Below, in pieces: positions 1-9,180 of a stretch of 64,000 nucleotides of DNA. The stretch lies in assembly GCF_013450295.1 (NCBI RefSeq), contig NZ_SKBR01000001.1, forward strand, positions 1,058,001-1,122,000. The letters are read 5' to 3'. This stretch comes from Streptomyces sp. AJS327 (GTDB lineage: Bacteria > Actinomycetota > Actinomycetes > Streptomycetales > Streptomycetaceae). Numbering within the stretch: the first letter of the stretch is position 1; each line of letters opens with the position of its first letter. The notes under the pieces are model-generated. The model did no database searches. It had not been told where the DNA came from and saw only the letters and a list, made by a program, of their open reading frames with translations. A program made the position numbers and the translations under genes.

Positions 1-1
1 C

Positions 2-1087
2 TACTCCAGCGCCAACTACCTCGTCCTGTCGGCGGTCGCCGAGGCGGTCACCGGCCGTCCCTTCGCCGAGCAGCTGCGGCGCGGCGTCTTCGAACCGGCG
101 GGAATGGACGGCGCCATAGCGGACCGGACGACCGCCCGTGAACGCCAACTGCCCCCGGGGTACAGCCTCCTGTGGGGCAGGCCTGCCGCGGTGTCGGACG
201 GTGTCGACCAGCACGGTGCGGGCTACGGCTACATCGGCGGCAACCTCCAGGACCTCGCCGCCTTCGCCGCCCTCCAACTCCGCTCGGGCCAGACCGCCGA
301 CGGCGGCACCGTCCTCACCCCCGATTCCGTCCGGCGGGCGCGAACAGAGGGCAGGCTCCAGCCCGACGGCGATCCCACCGGGTACGGGATGGGCTGGCGG
401 ATCGGCGGTCTCGACGCCCCCCTCAACAACGCGCTGTGGCACACCGGCGCTTCGCCCGGCTACTCCGCCATGATCTTCCTGCTGCCGGAGCGGGACACCG
501 CACTCGTCCTGACGCAGAACCTGTACGGGCTGCTCCACGACGACGCGGTGATGCGCATCGGCTTCGACGCCGCACGGATCCTGGCCGGAGGCCAACGGCC
601 CTCCACCGAGGACCCGTTGGCGTCGGACTACCACCTGACGATCTGGGGGCTGACCGCGCTGGCGCTGGCCCTGCTCCTCGCCGCGGCGCGCGCGGCCCTG
701 CTGCTCCGCCGACCCCCCTCGCGCGGATCCGCGTGGCGCCGCGTCGTGCCGACCGCGCTCTGGTGCCTGCCCGCGGCGCTGCCCGGCACCGCGCTGCTGC
801 TCAGCCGCTACATGAGCCCGTCCCAACTGCACGCCTGGCTACCGGACGTCGCCATCGCGCTCTGGGTCGCGACCGGGGCGGGTGCTGCGACCATCGTCCT
901 GCGGGTCGTCCTCGCCATCCGCTCCGCCCGCTCCACCCGAGCCCGCTCCACCTCGACCTCACGGCCCCAACTCGCCGCCGTGGGCCGCCGGGGAACCGTC
1001 AGGACGCGGGCCGGCAGGTCGAACTGGCTGCCGCAGAGGGTCCGTTCCGTGGAACGCGCCAGCACCGCCCAGACGCCGTCGAGTTGA
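2..1087 (+). CDS. Serine hydrolase of the beta-lactamase (class C/PBP) fold with C-terminal membrane region, 5' end outside window
   Basis: The frame is open from the left window edge, so the N-terminus, including the SxxK nucleophile motif, is missing. The first visible residues, YSSANY, match the Y-x-N motif of class C beta-lactamase and D-alanyl-D-alanine carboxypeptidase-like hydrolases. The later HTGASPGYS matches the KTG/HTG motif on the opposite wall of the active site. The last ~150 residues contain about three hydrophobic segments (near bases 630-700, 740-810 and 840-920), suggesting the enzyme is anchored in the membrane with its catalytic domain outside. The substrate cannot be inferred; such proteins act on peptidoglycan peptides, esters or beta-lactams. 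The tail after the last hydrophobic stretch is Arg/Ser/Thr-rich. Confidence 0.85.
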   Translation, partial: YSSANYLVLSAVAEAVTGRPFAEQLRRGVFEPAGMDGAIADRTTARERQLPPGYSLLWGRPAAVSDGVDQHGAGYGYIGGNLQDLAAFAALQLRSGQTADGGTVLTPDSVRRARTEGRLQPDGDPTGYGMGWRIGGLDAPLNNALWHTGASPGYSAMIFLLPERDTALVLTQNLYGLLHDDAVMRIGFDAARILAGGQRPSTEDPLASDYHLTIWGLTALALALLLAAARAALLLRRPPSRGSAWRRVVPTALWCLPAALPGTALLLSRYMSPSQLHAWLPDVAIALWVATGAGAATIVLRVVLAIRSARSTRARSTSTSRPQLAAVGRRGTVRTRAGRSNWLPQRVRSVERASTAQTPSS

Positions 1088-1760
1088 CGGTTGCCATCCC
1101 GGGAAAGCCCTTCCTGCCTGCGCGTTCATCGACTGCTTAGCGTCGGCTGCTTCACTCGGTACCGGTTGTCGGTCCGCGACTCGGGGCGGACCGCGACCAA
1201 GGGGGATCTGGGCCCGGAGCCGGGGTCGGCTCCGGGCCCAGGCACAGGGGCGACGCGGTGCGCGTGGGGGCGTTCCGCCCGCCCCGCTCCTCCCGTCCTC
1301 GCCCGCGCCCCGCCCCGTTCCTTCGTCCCGTCCGACTCCACTGTCCCGTCCGCCAGTTCGGCCCCGCCCGTTCCACTCCGGCCGCCCCGCTCCCGCCGGT
1401 GGCGGCGGTGTCCGGCTCGCCGCGCCCCACCCGCCCGGGACGTCGCGTGGTGCCGATACCGTGCCGCGGGGGTCTCGCACCGTTCAGGCGCGGCGTCCTC
1501 ACGCCGTGCCCCTCCAACTCGTCCCGTGATACCGATGGTTGGTTCCTACCGGCCACGGCTGGCGGGTCGGGGGCCCTCGCTGTCCCGCGCCTCCGCGTCG
1601 TCGGCGTCCGCGTCCCGTTACTGGGGCTCGCGTTCCCGACGGCCGGAGGCGCCCGGGTCCGGCCGCCGTTGGCGCGGCACCGAGGAGCAGCGCAGGATCC
1701 CCGCTGGTTGATGGCTTGATTTCGACGCAGGGGTGGGAGAGGCTGGACGCCCCAGCATTG
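1088..1760. other. Gene-free GC-rich stretch
   Basis: Several long open frames cross here in different phases, but all are Pro/Arg/Gly-rich without recognisable domains, as expected in very GC-rich non-coding DNA. An SD-like GGGAGAGG lies about 20 bases before the ArsR-type start at 1761. I see nothing else. Confidence 0.6.
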
Positions 1761-1772
1761 ATGGATGTCCAT
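1761..1772. promoter_or_regulatory. Short palindrome overlapping the ArsR-type start, possible autoregulatory operator
   Basis: ATGGA-TG-TCCAT is a perfect 5+5 inverted repeat that contains the start codon of the regulator. ArsR-family repressors commonly bind AT-containing palindromes near their own start. The site is short, so this is a weak inference. Confidence 0.25.
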
Positions 1773-2213
1773 ATGGCCGATGCGGAGAACGGACGGGGTG
1801 CCCGGCGGGCCCCGAGCGCGCCGGACGCCGGACCCGTCCGCGACCAGACGACCTCGCCCAACGACCGCGAGCCAGCCGTCAGTTCGGCTCACCCACCGAT
1901 CGCCCCACCCGATCTCACGGCGGAGGACGCGCGCACCCTGGCCGCCGTCTTCCGCGCCCTCGCGGACCCCCTGCGCCTGCTGCTCTTCTCCCGCGTCGCG
2001 GCACACCCCGGCGGCGAGATGTGCGTGACCGACCTCGGGGAACCCGGTGTCCCCCGGCCCACCGTCTCCCGCCAGTTGCGGCTGCTGCGCCAGGCCGGGC
2101 TGCTCAGTGCGGAGCGCCGGGGCGCCTGGACGTACTACCGCGTCGTGCCCGGTGCGCTCGCCGCGCTCCACGAGTTGACGCGGCGCGGTGGGGGAGCGCC
2201 GACGGAATGCTGA
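1761..2213 (+). CDS. ArsR/SmtB-family winged-helix regulator
   Basis: 150 residues. After a disordered ~48-residue N-terminal extension there is a typical ArsR wHTH: FRALADPLRLLLF (helix 1-2), EMCVTDL (the metal-sensing segment), PTVSRQLRLLRQAGLL (recognition helix) and the beta wing ERRGAWTYYRV. Classic ArsR has a CVCDL motif; here the second Cys is Thr (CVTDL), so the usual Cys-pair arsenic site is incomplete and the inducer is uncertain. ATG 1761 is chosen because the family begins shortly before the HTH; ATG 1773 is an in-frame alternative. It probably represses its own promoter and perhaps the DUF993 gene downstream on the same strand. Confidence 0.85.
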   Translation: MDVHMADAENGRGARRAPSAPDAGPVRDQTTSPNDREPAVSSAHPPIAPPDLTAEDARTLAAVFRALADPLRLLLFSRVAAHPGGEMCVTDLGEPGVPRPTVSRQLRLLRQAGLLSAERRGAWTYYRVVPGALAALHELTRRGGGAPTEC

Positions 2214-2535
2214 ACGGTTCGACGCCCCGCGAGAAGCGGCGAGTTGTGGACCGTCCGGCGCGGCCGACCACCCGGGAGGCGGCGGGGGTCGCCCGGAGCG
2301 CGTTCTCCCCTCCCGCGCCGTTCCGCTGCCCCGTACCGTCGGGTGACGCACCGTTCGTTCACCGTCCGTCCTTCCAACGCCTCGCGAACCACCGAGCGTT
2401 GGCCCGGCGAGCACCAACCGCCGCTCCACGCACAGCCGGTGGACCAGCACCCCGTTCCCTCGACGTGGCACCCTCTTCCCGCGCCTCCGGCTGTCCTTCC
2501 TTCGAACCGTCCGTTGCCCGACCCCGGGAGACCCC
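2214..2535. other. Intergenic stretch upstream of the DUF993 gene
   Basis: No gene seen. A GGGAG ribosome binding site lies about six bases before the GTG start at 2536. Confidence 0.5.
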
Positions 2536-3699
2536 GTGACGCACACGCTGCGACTGCCCACCGCCGAGGGGCGGACCGAGCCGTACACCCCGCGCCCGGA
2601 ACCCGCCTACACGGTCCCCGAGGGCCCGCCCCGCTGCCGCGTCGCCTACGCCGCCGCCCATGTGGTGTCCGACCCGTACGCCGACAACACCCCAGGCGCA
2701 CCAGCCGTGTTGGACTGGGACCGCACGCTCGCCTTCCGGCACGAACTGTGGCGCTGGGGCTTCGGCGTGGCCGAGGCCATGGACACCGCCCAGCGCGGAA
2801 TGGGCCTGGACTGGCCCACGGCGGCCGAGTTGGTCCGGCGGTCGGCGGCCGAGGCCCGATCGGTCGGCGGACGGCTGGTCGCCGGGGTCTGCAGCGACCA
2901 CCTCACCTCGCCGGAACCCGGCCTCGCCGAGGTAACCGCCGCCTACCTGGAGCAGCTCGCCGTCGTCGAGGAGGCCGGGGCGGTGCCGGTCATCATGGCC
3001 AGCCGGGCACTCGCCCGCGCCGCCACCGGGCCGGACGACTACCTCACGGTCTACGCGAAGGTGCTCGACCAGGTCTCCGGACCCGCCGTACTGCACTGGC
3101 TGGGCGAGATGTTCGACCCGCAGCTCCGTGGCTACTGGGGCTCCACCGACCTCGACGCGGCCTCCGGAACCGTCCTCACCCTGCTGCGCGCGCACGCCGA
3201 ACGGATCGACGGCATCAAGGTCTCGCTGCTGGACGCCGAGCGCGAGCGCTGGCTACGGGCCCAACTCCCCGCTGGCGTACGCCTGTACACCGGCGACGAC
3301 TTCCACTACTCCGAGCTGGTGCTCGGGGACGCCGACGGGCACAGCGACGCCCTGCTCGGCGTCCTCGCCGCGATCGCGCCGCCCGCCTCGCAGGCCCTGC
3401 GCGCCCTCGACGCGGGCGACGTCCCCGGCTACCGGGCGGCGATGGAACCCACCGTGCCCCTGGGGCGGCTGCTGTTCACCGCTCCCACCCAGCACTACAA
3501 GACCGGAATCGTCTTCCTGGCCTGGCTCAACGGACACCAGCCCCACTTCGGCATGGTCAACGGAGCGCAGAGTGCCCGCTCGTTGACCCACCTCGCCGAA
3601 CTGTTCCGACGTGCCGACCACGCGGGGGCGTTGCTCCACCCCGAACTGGCCGTCCGCCGGATGCGCGCGCTGCTGGAGGTACACGGCCTCACCAACTGA
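2536..3699 (+). CDS. DUF993 family protein, dihydrodipicolinate-synthase-like TIM barrel
   Basis: 387 residues, normal length for DUF993. The fold resembles class I aldolases of the DapA type. Visible blocks include VAGVCSDHL, GAVPVIMASRALA, VLHWLGEMFDPQL, GIKVSLLDAE (a Lys in the position expected for a Schiff-base-like lysine), LYTGDDFHY and HYKTGIVFLAWLNGHQPHF. Family members often sit in sugar or inositol catabolism loci, but no such neighbours are visible, so the substrate is unknown. GTG 2536 is preceded by GGGAG. It lies 322 bases downstream of the ArsR-type gene on the same strand. Confidence 0.8.
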   Translation: MTHTLRLPTAEGRTEPYTPRPEPAYTVPEGPPRCRVAYAAAHVVSDPYADNTPGAPAVLDWDRTLAFRHELWRWGFGVAEAMDTAQRGMGLDWPTAAELVRRSAAEARSVGGRLVAGVCSDHLTSPEPGLAEVTAAYLEQLAVVEEAGAVPVIMASRALARAATGPDDYLTVYAKVLDQVSGPAVLHWLGEMFDPQLRGYWGSTDLDAASGTVLTLLRAHAERIDGIKVSLLDAERERWLRAQLPAGVRLYTGDDFHYSELVLGDADGHSDALLGVLAAIAPPASQALRALDAGDVPGYRAAMEPTVPLGRLLFTAPTQHYKTGIVFLAWLNGHQPHFGMVNGAQSARSLTHLAELFRRADHAGALLHPELAVRRMRALLEVHGLTN

Positions 3700-4717
3700 C
3701 CGCCTCGGCCGGTCCGTTGGCTGATCTGTGGCGCGTGCCCGGTGGCCGTCGGGGTGTTGCCGCGCCACTGCGGTCTGGTGTCCGTCCCGGCGTACCGCTT
3801 CCCGCCGTCGCCCGAGGTGGCTAGCCTCGTGCACGTCCGTACGGACGGGGTTCACAAGGTCCCGGTCCGCGGGGCGTGGTGGACGGGTGGAACTCCGAAC
3901 GGGTGCCGCCACACCGGAGATGAGATGGACGCGCGCCGACGCCTCCACGTGCCCGGCCCAACGCGGCCGTGACGCGTGGCGGGAGCGCCGTCCTCCGGCC
4001 GGGGGGACGTTCTGGCCGGGACACCGAAGTCCCGCCGGACACCGTCGAGTTACCGAGCCCGCTCCGCGCGGTCTCGCGGACACGGCCCGGCCTCCGCGCT
4101 CCGTCCGGCGCTCGTCCGCATCGCCCCGGGGCGGACGGTCCGGTCCGCGGTGACCGGACACCAGGGACCGGGCTGCCGTGGAGAGTCCCGGTGGGGGTGC
4201 ACTCCACGGCGGTCCCGTCGGTGGGTCCGGGTGGACGCGAACCCCGCGTCCACCCGGACCCCCGTCTTCACGCACCCACCGGCCCCCACGCGGGCCCCGC
4301 CCGTCGGCCCTGCCGGTGGGGGGTCCATCCCGGCGATGCGGCCCGTTCGTGGGGGAGCGCGTCCGGTGGGCGGCCCGTTCGTGGGGGAGCGCGTCCGGTG
4401 GGCGGCCCGGGGCCGTGGCGCGCGACCGTCCGACGCCGCTCCCGAGCCTCTTGCGCACCCTGTCGCGCTTCTCCCGCGCCTCCCGCGCCCCTTCCGACCC
4501 TCCCGTGCCCCTTCCGACCCTGCCGTTCCTCTCCCGTGCCTCCCGGACCCTGCCGCGCCTCTCCGCCGTCCGCGTGGCGGCTGTCCGGGGGCGCCCGGGT
4601 GCTTGGCATACGGGCGCCGGGGCGGTGCCCGCCGCGGGTGTACCACCGCGTGCGCGGTGTCGTTTTCGGCCGCCCCGCTCCCCAGATACGCGCTTTCGCC
4701 GTCTCGTGCGTATGTGC
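3700..4717. other. 1-kb gene-free stretch with short repeats
   Basis: Overlapping open frames here lack domains and are dominated by Arg, Pro, Ala and Gly. It contains the 32-bp tandem duplication listed separately and a pyrimidine-rich section (about 4440-4570) with repeated CCCCTTCCGACCCT. No RNA gene recognised. Confidence 0.6.
4340..4403. repeat. Perfect 32-bp tandem duplication
   Basis: Two identical 32-bp units, each beginning GGCCCGTTCGTGGGGGAGCG, occupy 4340-4371 and 4372-4403, and a third starts but diverges after six bases. Likely a replication-slippage product. Confidence 0.85.
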
Positions 4718-4751
4718 GACACTCATGTCTCAGCAGAGACTGGTGAGTGTC
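4718..4751. promoter_or_regulatory. Long inverted repeat, probable operator of the efflux gene
   Basis: The outer arms GACACTCA and TGAGTGTC pair perfectly, and the inner arms GTCTC and GAGAC pair around an AGCA centre, giving a 34-base near-symmetrical element 36 bases upstream of the exporter start. This geometry suits a TetR- or MarR-type dimer controlling a drug exporter. No such regulator gene is adjacent, so the regulator would act from elsewhere. Confidence 0.6.
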
Positions 4752-4786
4752 AGGCCACTCCCAGCGACGACCCGAACTGGACCCCC

Positions 4787-6340
4787 ATGCACGCCGTTGC
4801 GCCCGGCACCACTTCCGACCTCATCCCCTCCGGCGACCGCAGGCGCTGGGCGGTGCTCGCGATCCTCTCCGCGAGCCTGCTGCTCATCGCCATGGACACC
4901 ACGATCCTGAACGTCGCCTTCCCCTCACTCGTCTCCGACCTCCAGCCGACCGCCGTGGAGCAGCTGTGGATCATCGACATCTACGCCCTCGCACTCTCGG
5001 GACTGCTGGTCACGGCCGGGGCGCTCGGTGACCGCTGGGGACGTAAACGGGTGCTGCTTCTCGGGTTCGCGATCTTCGCGGGGGCCTCGCTGATCGCGGT
5101 GTTCGCCGTCTCACCGTGGCAGGTGATCGCGGCCCGCGCGCTGCTCGGCGCCGGAGGCGCGGCGATCATGCCCGCCACACTCTCCATCCTCCGCAGTGTC
5201 TTCACCGACGCCCGCGAGCGCGCCTTCGCGTACGCGGTGTGGGCGGCGGTCCTCGGCGGAGGGATGGCCCTCGGGCCGGTCATCGGCGGGCTGCTGGTCG
5301 AGAGACAGGGCTGGCACTCGGCGTTCCTGCTGAACGTCCCCGTCGCGGTCGCGGTGATCGTGGTCGGCGGCAGGATGCTGCCCGAGTCGTACGAGCCCCG
5401 GGAGGGGCGGTGGGACTGGTGGGGCGTCGTGCAGTCGATGGCCGGGATGTTCGCCCTCGTGGGCGGCATCAAACAGCTGGGCAAGGGCGGCCCGGGCTCA
5501 CCCGTGGCGTGGGGGCTGCTGGCCGTCGCCGCGGTGGTGCTCACCATCTTCGTCCGGCGGCAGGCGCGGCTGGAGCAACCGCTGCTCCAGGTGCGGCTGT
5601 TCACCAGCAGACCGTTCAGCATCGCCGCCTCCACGATCTTCCTTGGCATGATCGCCATGGGAGCGGCCCTGTTCCTCATCACCCAGTGGTTCCAGTACGG
5701 GCAGGGGTACTCCCCGATCACGGCAGGGGTGCGGCTGCTTCCAGCGCCGCTCGGGCTGATCGTCACCTCGCTGGTGACGCCGACACTGATGCATCGGCTG
5801 CCGATTCGGCACGTGCTGGGCGCCGGGCTGGTGCTGATGGCCGCCGGGCTCGCGCTGCCCTGGGTGATGGAACGGTCGGGCACCCTCGGCTACCCGGCGG
5901 TCGCGGTCTCCCTCGGGGTGATCGGCGCGGGCGTCGGCGTCGCGACGACGGCGGCCTCGGTGACGCTGATGGCCTCCGCGCCCGCGCGGGACGTCAGCGG
6001 CGCCGCCGCGGTCGACGAGACGAGTTACGAGCTGGGCGCGGCGATGGGTGTCGCCGTACTCGGCAGCCTGGCGACGGCGCTGTATCGCGCGAACCTGCCC
6101 GAGCTGCCGGTGGCGGGTGAGCCCGCGGCCCATGTGCGGGACTCGATCGGAGAGGCGGCGCACGTGGCGGGCGAGTTGGGCGGCCCCGCCGGGACCGCGC
6201 TACTCCGGGACGTCTCGGCGGCCTTCACCTCGGGCATGACGCCGACGTTCCTGATATCCGCGATCCTTCCCCTGGCCGCCGCGGTACTGGCCTGGGCGAT
6301 GGTCCCCAGGGACCTGCGCCCCACGGAGAACCCGCACTGA
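4787..6340 (+). CDS. DHA2-family (14-TM) major facilitator drug:H+ antiporter
   Basis: 517 residues from ATG 4787. Signature blocks include LLIAMDTTILNVAFPSL (TM1 with the DHA2 D-T-T-x-x-N-V-A-x-P motif), GALGDRWGRKRVLLLG (motif A, loop 2-3), RALLGAGGAAIMPATLS (motif B), WAAVLGGGMALGPVIGGLL (motif C of exporters) and GWHSAFLLNVP. About fourteen hydrophobic segments are visible, as in EmrB/QacA/LfrA proteins that export cationic drugs or toxic metabolites across the inner membrane. A further in-frame ATG at 4712 would add 25 residues but lies at the upstream edge of the inverted repeat, so 4787 is preferred. Single-gene transcript, probably repressed through the 34-base inverted repeat. Confidence 0.9.
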   Translation: MHAVAPGTTSDLIPSGDRRRWAVLAILSASLLLIAMDTTILNVAFPSLVSDLQPTAVEQLWIIDIYALALSGLLVTAGALGDRWGRKRVLLLGFAIFAGASLIAVFAVSPWQVIAARALLGAGGAAIMPATLSILRSVFTDARERAFAYAVWAAVLGGGMALGPVIGGLLVERQGWHSAFLLNVPVAVAVIVVGGRMLPESYEPREGRWDWWGVVQSMAGMFALVGGIKQLGKGGPGSPVAWGLLAVAAVVLTIFVRRQARLEQPLLQVRLFTSRPFSIAASTIFLGMIAMGAALFLITQWFQYGQGYSPITAGVRLLPAPLGLIVTSLVTPTLMHRLPIRHVLGAGLVLMAAGLALPWVMERSGTLGYPAVAVSLGVIGAGVGVATTAASVTLMASAPARDVSGAAAVDETSYELGAAMGVAVLGSLATALYRANLPELPVAGEPAAHVRDSIGEAAHVAGELGGPAGTALLRDVSAAFTSGMTPTFLISAILPLAAAVLAWAMVPRDLRPTENPH

Positions 6341-7588
6341 GCGCCTGGCCGCCCGCACCCACCGCCGATCGCCGCTGACCACCGATGACTACTCACCACC
6401 GGTCACTATTCACCGTCACTACTGACCGCCGGTCGCCACTGACTGCCGGTCGCCACTGACCCACCGGGACCGCTTGCCGCACTGGCGCTCACGCTGACGC
6501 CGTTCCGGCCCACGGCGTCGCAGGATTAACGCCCGTCGCACCGGGGCCAGTTGGACGGAGTAGCCGGGGCGGTCGGATGGGGTCGGCCAGTTGGGGCGGC
6601 CGGGTGGGGCGGGGTGGGGTCTGAGGTGCTCGGTCCCGGTGTCGGCCTCCCGGTGCCACCTCGTCGGGCCTCCCGGAGCTGCCCCGTCGAGTCCGCCGGG
6701 GCGTCCGGGCCGTCCGAGGTCGTTCGCGTCGGCGGCGGTTACTCGGGACGCCCGGGATCGTCCGGGCTGTCGCCTTGGGCCTCCGCCCCGCTCCTCCGTC
6801 GCCTCGCTGCCGTCTCGCCCGTGCTGGTGGCCCCGTCTCGCCCGTGCTGGAGGGGAGGGGAGGGGCTGCCGGTGGCCAGGGCAGGATCGCGTGCTCGGTG
6901 AACCCTTCGCTCAGCGCCCGTGTGCCGTCGCCTGCTGCGGTCCGACGCGGCGGTCCGGTGCGCGGTGCCGTTGCACCTGTCCGCGTGCCCGCCCGGCGCC
7001 GCGCCCGCCGTGTTCGCCCGCTGACCTGCTGCCCCTCGCTGCTCCGCGTTCCCGACCGTCCGTCCCGCGCCCCCGATGCCCCGGCCCCCTGCTCCGGCCC
7101 CCTCCTCCGACACCCGTCCCAGCTCGACTCCCTCGCTCTGCCCCCACACCCCGCCCCACACCCCGCCCCACACCCCGCCCCACACTCCGTCCCGCACTCT
7201 GCCTCCTCGTTCTCCCCCCTTGCTCTCTGCCCCCGCTCTCTGCCTCCTCGTCCTTCCCCTCCCCGCTCTCTGCGTCCGCGTCCCCCCGATCCCTCTCCTC
7301 GCCCGTCCTTGGCTCCGGGGCGCGTCCCGGGGTCGGCCTGCCGGGACGCGTCACCGTCCGTGTCCTGGCGCTCTGGCGTCCTGGTCTCAGACGCTCTGGC
7401 GTCCTGCTCTGGTCCTCGTCCGACCCCCGCCGGGGGGCGTACGGGGGCCGGTTCCCTTTCTCGTCGGGGCTCGCCGCCGGGGCTCGCCAACCGGGCCCGC
7501 AGGCCGTCCCCGTCGAGGTGTGGAGTGCGGCGGGTGGTCGTTTGGCCTGGTCACGGCCGTTCTGGTGGAAGCGGGGGTGGCCCGGAGA
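6341..7588. other. 1.25-kb gene-free stretch, pyrimidine-rich on + strand
   Basis: Long open frames on both strands are low complexity (Arg/Gly/Glu on -, Pro/Ser/Arg on +) and have no domain. From about 7000 to 7400 the + strand is strongly C/T-rich. Near 6400-6470 a ~20-bp unit around CGGTCGCCACTGAC recurs. No gene supported. Confidence 0.6.
7142..7189. repeat. Four tandem copies of a 12-bp unit
   Basis: CCCCACACCCCG is repeated four times head to tail, with one mismatch in the last copy, inside the pyrimidine-rich stretch. Confidence 0.85.
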
Positions 7589-7604
7589 ATACCCCCGGGG
7601 GTAA
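7589..7604. promoter_or_regulatory. CstR/CsoR-type operator 1
   Basis: ATACCCCCGGGGGTAA matches the G/C-tract palindrome bound by CsoR-family repressors. It lies 52 bases upstream of the persulfide dioxygenase start, and near-identical sites occur at 7622 and 10786. Confidence 0.8.
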
Positions 7605-7621
7605 AAGTGTTACGGTCGTTG

Positions 7622-7638
7622 ATACCCCAGCGGGGTAA
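7622..7638. promoter_or_regulatory. CstR/CsoR-type operator 2
   Basis: ATACCCCAGCGGGGTAA is a palindrome with a 3-bp centre, just upstream of the GAAAGGAG ribosome binding site of the dioxygenase gene. With operator 1 it brackets the likely promoter, so bound repressor would block transcription. Confidence 0.8.
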
Positions 7639-7655
7639 GAGAAAGGAGTCCGTCC

Positions 7656-9023
7656 GTGTTCTTCGTCGAGATCATCGAGGTGCCGGGCCTCGGTAACCGG
7701 GGCTACCTCGCCGGTGGCGCCGACACCGCCGTGGTGGTCGACCCGCCGCGCGACATTGACCGAGTCCTCGCCCATGCCGCCCGCAGGGGCGTGCGGATCT
7801 CCCACGTCGTGGAGACGCACCTGCACAACGACTACGTCACCGGGGGGCTGGAGCTGGCCCGGGTGACCGGTGCCGCCTACCTCGTGCCCGCCGGGGCGCG
7901 GGTGTCCTTCGCCCGTCTGCCGGTCGCGGACGGCGACACCGTCACCGTCGACGCGGGCCTGACGCTGCGCGCCGTGGCCACACCCGGCCACACCCCGCAC
8001 CACCTCAGCTACGTGCTGTCCGAGGACGACAGCCCCGTCGCGGCCTTCACCGGCGGTTCGCTGCTGATCGGCACCGTGGGCCGCCCCGACCTGGTCGAGC
8101 CCAGGCTCACCGGGGCGCTCGCCCGTGAGCAGCACGCCTCCGCGCGACGGCTGGCCGAACAACTCCCCGACGAGACGCGTGTCCTGCCCACGCACGGCTT
8201 CGGCAGCTTCTGCTCCGCCTCCAGCGCCGGGGCGGAGACCGACTCCAGCACCATCGGCCAGGAGAAACGCGTCAACGACGCGCTGCTCCGGGACGTCGAC
8301 ACCTTCGTTCGGGAACTGCTCGCGGAGCTGGGCGACATCCCCGCCTACTACGCGCACATGGGCCCGCTGAACGCCGCGGGCCCCGCACCCGTGGACCTCA
8401 CGCCGCCCGCCACGGCGGACGCCGAGGAGATCGCCGGACGGCTCGCGGCGGGCGAGTGGGTCGTCGACCTGCGGCACCGGGTCGCCTTCGCGGAGGGCCA
8501 CGTCGCCGGGTCGTTCAACATCGAGGGTGAGGGGCAGCTCGCCACCTACCTGGCCTGGCTGATCCCGTGGGGGAAGCCGGTGACCCTGCTGGCCGAGTCC
8601 GCCGAGCAACTCGCCGCCGCCCAGCGCGAACTCGTCCGTGTCGGCATCGACCGTCCGGCGGCCGCGGCGACGGGCGACCCCGACGGCTGGGTGCGCGAGG
8701 GCGAGTCCCTGGCCACCTACCCCCGCGCCACCTTCGCGGACCTCGCCGCGAAACCGTCCGACCCCGGGACCGTGGTGCTCGACGTGCGGCGAAACGCCGA
8801 GCGCGCCACCGGCTACCTGGAGGGCTCGACGCACATCCCGATCCACGAGCTGCCCCGCCGGGTGCACGAGGTGCCGCCCGGCACGGTCTGGGTGCACTGC
8901 GCCGGGGGCATGCGCGCCGCGACCGCCGCCTCGCTGCTGGACGCCGCCGGACGGGAGGTCGTCGCCATCGACGACCCCTTCGACGCGGCGGAGGCCACCG
9001 GACTCCGACTGGTCACCCCGTGA
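7656..9023 (+). CDS. Persulfide dioxygenase-rhodanese fusion (ETHE1/CstB-like)
   Basis: 455 residues. The N-terminal metallo-beta-lactamase fold (about 1-230) has HLHNDY (H55, H57, D59), PGHTPHH (H112), GRPDL (D145) and PTHGFGSFC (H180), the pattern of non-haem iron persulfide dioxygenases; Tyr at position 60 replaces the second His of the usual HxHxDH, as in CstB-type enzymes. A rhodanese-like domain without catalytic Cys (about 255-345) and a complete rhodanese with CAGGMR (C415) follow. It should oxidise glutathione/mycothiol or protein persulfide to sulfite and transfer sulfane sulfur, giving thiosulfate. GTG 7656 is preceded by GAAAGGAG. Two CstR-type operators control it, and the sulfite exporter follows on the same strand. 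Confidence 0.9.
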   Translation: MFFVEIIEVPGLGNRGYLAGGADTAVVVDPPRDIDRVLAHAARRGVRISHVVETHLHNDYVTGGLELARVTGAAYLVPAGARVSFARLPVADGDTVTVDAGLTLRAVATPGHTPHHLSYVLSEDDSPVAAFTGGSLLIGTVGRPDLVEPRLTGALAREQHASARRLAEQLPDETRVLPTHGFGSFCSASSAGAETDSSTIGQEKRVNDALLRDVDTFVRELLAELGDIPAYYAHMGPLNAAGPAPVDLTPPATADAEEIAGRLAAGEWVVDLRHRVAFAEGHVAGSFNIEGEGQLATYLAWLIPWGKPVTLLAESAEQLAAAQRELVRVGIDRPAAAATGDPDGWVREGESLATYPRATFADLAAKPSDPGTVVLDVRRNAERATGYLEGSTHIPIHELPRRVHEVPPGTVWVHCAGGMRAATAASLLDAAGREVVAIDDPFDAAEATGLRLVTP

Positions 9024-9180
9024 TCGCGGGCCGTCCCGCGAGCGCCGGAACCACCGCCGGGGCGGCGCTCGCCGGGCCCTCGGCCCGCCCCGGCGCGTAC
9101 TCCGGGGCATCCCGGTCCGCGCGGCAGTTCGCGCGGCGGTTCGTGCGGTGGTCCGCGCCCAGAGCGGGGCGGCCGGACTG

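Noticed and set aside
4178-4786. Long N-terminal extension of the MFS exporter
   Set aside because: The extra 203 residues are low complexity and cross the 34-base inverted repeat; exporters of this family begin about 20-30 residues before TM1.
6489-7490. 333-codon frame on the - strand
   Set aside because: Arg/Gly/Glu low-complexity translation of a pyrimidine-rich stretch; no start with SD and no domain.
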